From: Apoderus coryli
Lineage: Eukaryota; Arthropoda; Insecta; Coleoptera; Attelabidae
Assembly (NCBI GenBank): GCA_911728435.2
Contig: OU452201.1
Coordinates: forward strand, 6,386,001 to 6,450,000
DNA length: 64,000 nt
Direction of reading: 5' to 3'
Below the pieces are notes generated by a model. That model was not told the DNA's origin, did not search any database, and saw only the letters and a program-made list of their open reading frames with translations. The translations under genes were made by a program, and so were the position numbers. Below, piece by piece: positions 60,284-64,000 of this stretch (its first letter is position 1; the number at the start of each line of letters is the position of its first letter).

Positions 60284-62864
60284 TTCTAAAGCATAAACTA
60301 AAATATTAAGGAAATAATGCGGACATCACTGCCCAAGCGAAGCACGGCTCATCATTATTTTGTACATTCACGCAAGCATTTTTGTTTGCAATAGAATTAG
60401 GCAGTCTAATGAAAGAAGAGAATCGTATGTTTTTCATTGTTAATAGAAACATTGGTTACTGGTTACAAATCAAACTCAAGCGAGACAATGACCTAGCCGA
60501 TCTTTTAACCAAATTGTGTTTCGATGTCAAAAAATGCAGCCTAGAACGTGCTTCCAAATTATGGTACTTTAGAAGTTTTGGGAAAAGTAATCACACGATT
60601 GTTTTGAAAATGTAAGTGATTACTCAGGTCAACCTACTCTATCAGTCTATAATATTTGTACCAAAGTCAGAACGAAAAAAAAAATTTGTATGGCCCTTCT
60701 ACGCTTTTGTAATGTGCGATTTTTGTATACGTTTAGGTGATACCTAGTATCACTGGCTTGATAAGGTTTAAAATATTGTCATGATACTAGTATTATGATT
60801 CTAACAATCTAAAAACCACCCTTACTCAAACATATTTATATAAGACACTGAGACCCACTCAAGTTACTAGCAGTTTGGCAACAGTGTCTATCATAGAGCG
60901 CCATAGAGAAAAATACAACCCTCGTTCTAATATTTCTCCTAGATCATATTTATAGACCTCCTAGGTACGTAATTTATTGTGCCAAAGTAATTTATTATTC
61001 ACAGTGAGCATTAGTTATTATTAGGATTAGAAGAGGGGCTTACTCCTGTCTGATCTAGCTATTTATTAGTAATTTTTCACAAAACTTATCATATATAATT
61101 TTGTGATAACACAAAACCGTCAACTTTACACGTAACGTTACTGGTCACCCTTTATGTTTGATAATTAAAACATCTATCTACATATAAGCGTCGTTATTGT
61201 CAGAAAAAAAAAAGACAAGAGGGATATCTCTATAATCCTGCATAAGCGCAACATAATAGCTGCAAATTCTCAAGAGTCCTCTCTTTGATCAGTTTGCATA
61301 ATGTCGAAAGGGGATGGCCCAATATAACAAGTTTTAATCGAAAAATTGTTTTACAATAATATCGCTTCGCTTACTTTGTTATTTACTAAAATTTAAATAT
61401 CAGTTTTATGTTGTTATTATATAGTTACTTCTACCGGTAAAGAAATTATAACATAAACAAGTTAGTGGAATTCATTAGAGCGCGATACCGGGCATTTTTA
61501 TTTTGTGTAAGTAAAAAGGAAGGAAACTGTTCCTCCTGCTTAGCCACATAGAAAATGACGCGTGCCATAATCATTTGTATAGTATTTATTTAGTTGAACT
61601 ATACTTATCAATTAAATAAGCTCAGTATTAACAATATGTCGTCCTATCATTATAATAATGAGCGTTACTTTATCATAATACAGTTTGTCCTCGTTGAGAA
61701 TTTGACACATTTTAAAGCTTTAATATCGGTACTTAAAAGGCAAATGTATTAACTTTTATTGCATTGCATTTCAAACAATTAAAAAAGTTTAAGTTACTTT
61801 TGATAGCCAAATTTTATTCAGGTAAAAAGGCTTATTTGCAGCTAAGGGAAAACAGGGAATTAAAAAAGAATAAATAAATATATTTATTCCAGTGCAGTGG
61901 TGTAAAAAATAGGGGGATAAAAAGTGTCACTAACCCCCATAGCATGCCACTGGTTAATTTTTTAAAAAGATCAAAATATTACTATTTTATTTTAAATTTG
62001 AACCTTTGAGGTTAAATAAAATGACATTCCTTTACGTTTATAAACAAAGTTTATTTAAAATTATTCATAAAAGGAAAATAAAAAGCTAAGGAACAAAATC
62101 AAAAATTCACAACGGAACACCAAATTATTTTTAAGAAAATTGAAATGTTCACTTACATTAATAGAAAATGTAAGAAACATTGTAAAAATAAAAAATAGAA
62201 ACGAAACACACCAACAGTAATAATAATTAATAATCACCCAAGGTTTCATCCTCGATATCTGAGTCGATCCAACAGTTCAGTTTTGCAAAGTAAAACAGAA
62301 TAAGCGCCAAATTACTCTGCATTTCTTTAAAGTAAAACAATGTTCCTTTTCAATATGATATTATAATTTCAGAAATATTAGATCTCACAAAACGAATAAG
62401 AATATTTATCTACTTAATCATAGGTACATAGTATAAAAAATACCGCTACCCTTATGCTGTACCTTATGTTCCGCCAGTTTAAATCGGAAGGACATCCTGT
62501 ATCCACCTATTTTATACCTGGATTTCTGAATATACAGCTGTTGCTTCCATATATAGGAAAGTTAAGGGGGACAACCCCTCGAAGTAATAGTGGTGAACAC
62601 CTGGTCTGTATACGTAAGTACATCAAAATAACTGAATTGCATTTATTGTATTTTCATATCATAGTTTTGTACCTACGTTATTATTTATGTAAGCCAGGGA
62701 CATGCTTTTGATTATGTCAACGTATTATACGGATATTCTAACTTTGATAAGCAAATATCGATATAACCATGAATTGTCAGTTTGTGAAGGTTATTTTAGA
62801 GACAGAAACAAATTGAGAAAAAAACAGCCACCATCCTGAGAAATTGATTCTCGTATGTGGGAAA
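60284..62864. other. Gene-free spacer
   Basis: An open frame at 60382-60615 (78 codons) has protein-like composition, but I cannot assign it and see no splice or family support. The rest is AT-rich without recognised features. Confidence 0.45.
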
Positions 62865-63129
62865 TGTTGTAGATCGCTAAAATCCGTCCTCATTTATGTT
62901 CTTCCCTTTATGTAAATGTGGCAACATTGTAGTTTTAGTTCGTTATATTTTATGTTGGTGACTTTGGTTTTTTTAGACAGTAAGTAACTTCACAACATAA
63001 TGTTTGTATTCTTTTTGCACTTGTCATTCATATATGTATTTTACAATTTCTCACATTAATAATAAATATAATCTAAAAGTTATGGTTGTTTAATTGAATA
63101 GTAAAATAGTTAAAAACAACAAAACAACA
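62865..63129 (+). mobile_element. 5' LTR of a copia-like retrotransposon
   Basis: The region starts TGTTG and ends CAACA, the short inverted termini expected of an LTR, and is 265 bp long, similar to the Drosophila copia LTR. It is followed immediately by a primer-binding site and an open gag gene. The 3' LTR lies beyond the window, so the boundaries are inferred from the termini only. Confidence 0.6.
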
Positions 63130-63145
63130 GGTTATGGGCCCAGAT
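63130..63145 (+). other. Primer-binding site
   Basis: GGTTATGGGCCCAG directly follows the LTR end. It matches the copia-type site complementary to an internal part of initiator-methionine tRNA rather than to its 3' end. Confidence 0.65.
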
Positions 63146-63216
63146 CACCGGAATAAGGCAGAATAAGTCCAGAAAAGTAAACGAAATATAAGTGAGGTTA
63201 AGCACGTGAAACGAAA

Positions 63217-64000
63217 ATGGCCAATATGAATAAAAGTTATTCTATCGAAGCCCTAGATGGAAAAAACTATTATAACTGGAGATTTAGGATGGAAATGATA
63301 CTAGCGGAAAACAATGTACTTGATGTAATCGAAAGAGAGATAAAGTTTGAAGAAATAACTGTCGAGAAAGACAGGGAAATGATAACAAAAAGGGATAATA
63401 AGGCTAAATCTCTTATAGTACAGTGTGTAAGTGATAATCAGTTAGAATTACTGAGAGATCAGAAAACTGCTTTTCTAATGTGGTCAACATTACAAAACAG
63501 ATATCAAAAGAAGGGGTTGCCAGGCCAGTTATATTTGAAAAAGAAGCTACTATCAATGAAACATAAAGAAGGTGATTCCCTGGAAGAATTTCTGCATGAA
63601 TTTGATGAAGTTGTACGTCAATTAAAAGCAGCTGGAGCTGAAATTTCGGAGCAGGATTTAATTTGTAATTTATTACTCAGCCTACCGAAATCGTATGACA
63701 CTGTAGCGACGATAATTGAAGCCACTCCAGATATAACTTTAGAATTAGTGAAAGTAAAGTTATTTGCAGAATATGAGAAAAGAATCAGTATTAGCGGAAA
63801 GGACGAAAAAAGTAGTACGTGTGCATTCAACACAGGACCAAGTAGTCAGAGTCAAGTATGTTATCGATGCGGTGAAGCAGGTCACTACAAACGAGACTGT
63901 AAAAAGATAGTTGAACGCAGTGGTGGTGCAGGTTATCAACAAAGAGGTAGAAGCATGTACAACAACAACAGAGGTAGAACAAACTACAGGGGAAATCATT
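63217..64000 (+). CDS. gag: Copia-like gag, open, runs off the right edge
   Basis: The frame opens at ATG 63217 and has no stop for 261 codons to the window end. It begins MANMNKSYSIEALDGKNYYN followed by WRFRMEMIL, the DUF4219-like start of Ty1/copia Gag. The UBN2-type core includes AFLMWSTLQNRYQKKG, LYLKKKLLSMKHKEGDSLEE and LLSLPKSYDTVATIIE. A CCHC zinc knuckle, CYRCGEAGHYKRDC, spans residues 215-228, and an Arg/Gly/Asn-rich segment follows. Gag packages the element RNA; in copia elements it is fused to or followed by protease, integrase and RT. The undamaged frame, LTR and binding site suggest a young, possibly active copy. Confidence 0.93.
   Translation, partial: MANMNKSYSIEALDGKNYYNWRFRMEMILAENNVLDVIEREIKFEEITVEKDREMITKRDNKAKSLIVQCVSDNQLELLRDQKTAFLMWSTLQNRYQKKGLPGQLYLKKKLLSMKHKEGDSLEEFLHEFDEVVRQLKAAGAEISEQDLICNLLLSLPKSYDTVATIIEATPDITLELVKVKLFAEYEKRISISGKDEKSSTCAFNTGPSSQSQVCYRCGEAGHYKRDCKKIVERSGGAGYQQRGRSMYNNNRGRTNYRGNH

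Noticed and set aside
60382..60615. Plus-strand 78-codon open frame
   Set aside because: No recognised family, start context, splice support or neighbouring gene; noted only as unassigned.
1..64000. CRISPR arrays, riboswitches or bacterial operons
   Set aside because: Exon-intron genes and insect transposons show this is nuclear insect DNA; no regularly spaced direct repeats were found.

Overview
This window is AT-rich, intron-containing nuclear DNA from an insect. The evidence is a set of conserved animal genes with short GT-AG introns (ribosomal protein L15, adrenodoxin reductase, the U3 snoRNP protein Imp3, an RNFT-type membrane RING ligase, a secreted heme peroxidase and neuralized), together with arthropod-type transposons (mariner, hAT, Jockey-like LINEs, a copia element, a Polinton relic). 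The order of insect cannot be fixed from the sequence alone.

Layout. 0-1.3 kb: two exons of an unidentified minus-strand gene running off the left edge. 2-4.6 kb: a MITE and three decayed Tc1/mariner transposase relics. 8.6-9.6 kb: RpL15 with a TOP-like leader exon. 10.2-11.5 kb: a cluster of hairpins sharing a GGTAA/TTACC core. 11.8-18.2 kb: the main gene block, dare (+) and Imp3 (-) converging tail to tail about 200 bp apart, then the Rnft1-like gene (+) divergent from Imp3. 18.4-40.8 kb: gene-poor and repeat-rich, with several LINE relics, a hAT nested inside another inverted-repeat element, a CGGBP1-like hAT with a perfect target duplication, and short palindromes flanked by direct repeats. 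40.9-45.4 kb: a 12-exon heme peroxidase gene. 46.2-49.3 kb: a LINE split by a 1.86-kb foldback element. 51.0-53.2 kb: neuralized (minus strand, 5' exon(s) not seen). 55.1-58.0 kb: a 2.84-kb element with 31-bp perfect terminal inverted repeats and a 7-bp target duplication. 60 kb: a Polinton polymerase relic. 62.9-64 kb: the LTR and an open gag of a copia-like retrotransposon running off the right edge.

The host genes are unrelated housekeeping, membrane, secretory and Notch-pathway genes; I see no operon-like or clustered pathway. The most interesting material is structural: (i) three 26-28-bp palindromes each flanked by 7-10-bp direct repeats (near 21.87, 38.60 and 55.57 kb), as if the two ends of a DNA transposon had been joined with nothing between; (ii) the 31-bp-TIR element whose ends resemble the 38.60-kb palindrome; (iii) nested insertions readable to the base at 23.3-24.9 and 46.9-48.7 kb; (iv) the TTACCG hairpin cluster; and (v) repeated CTGATGA...GAAAC hammerhead-like motifs.
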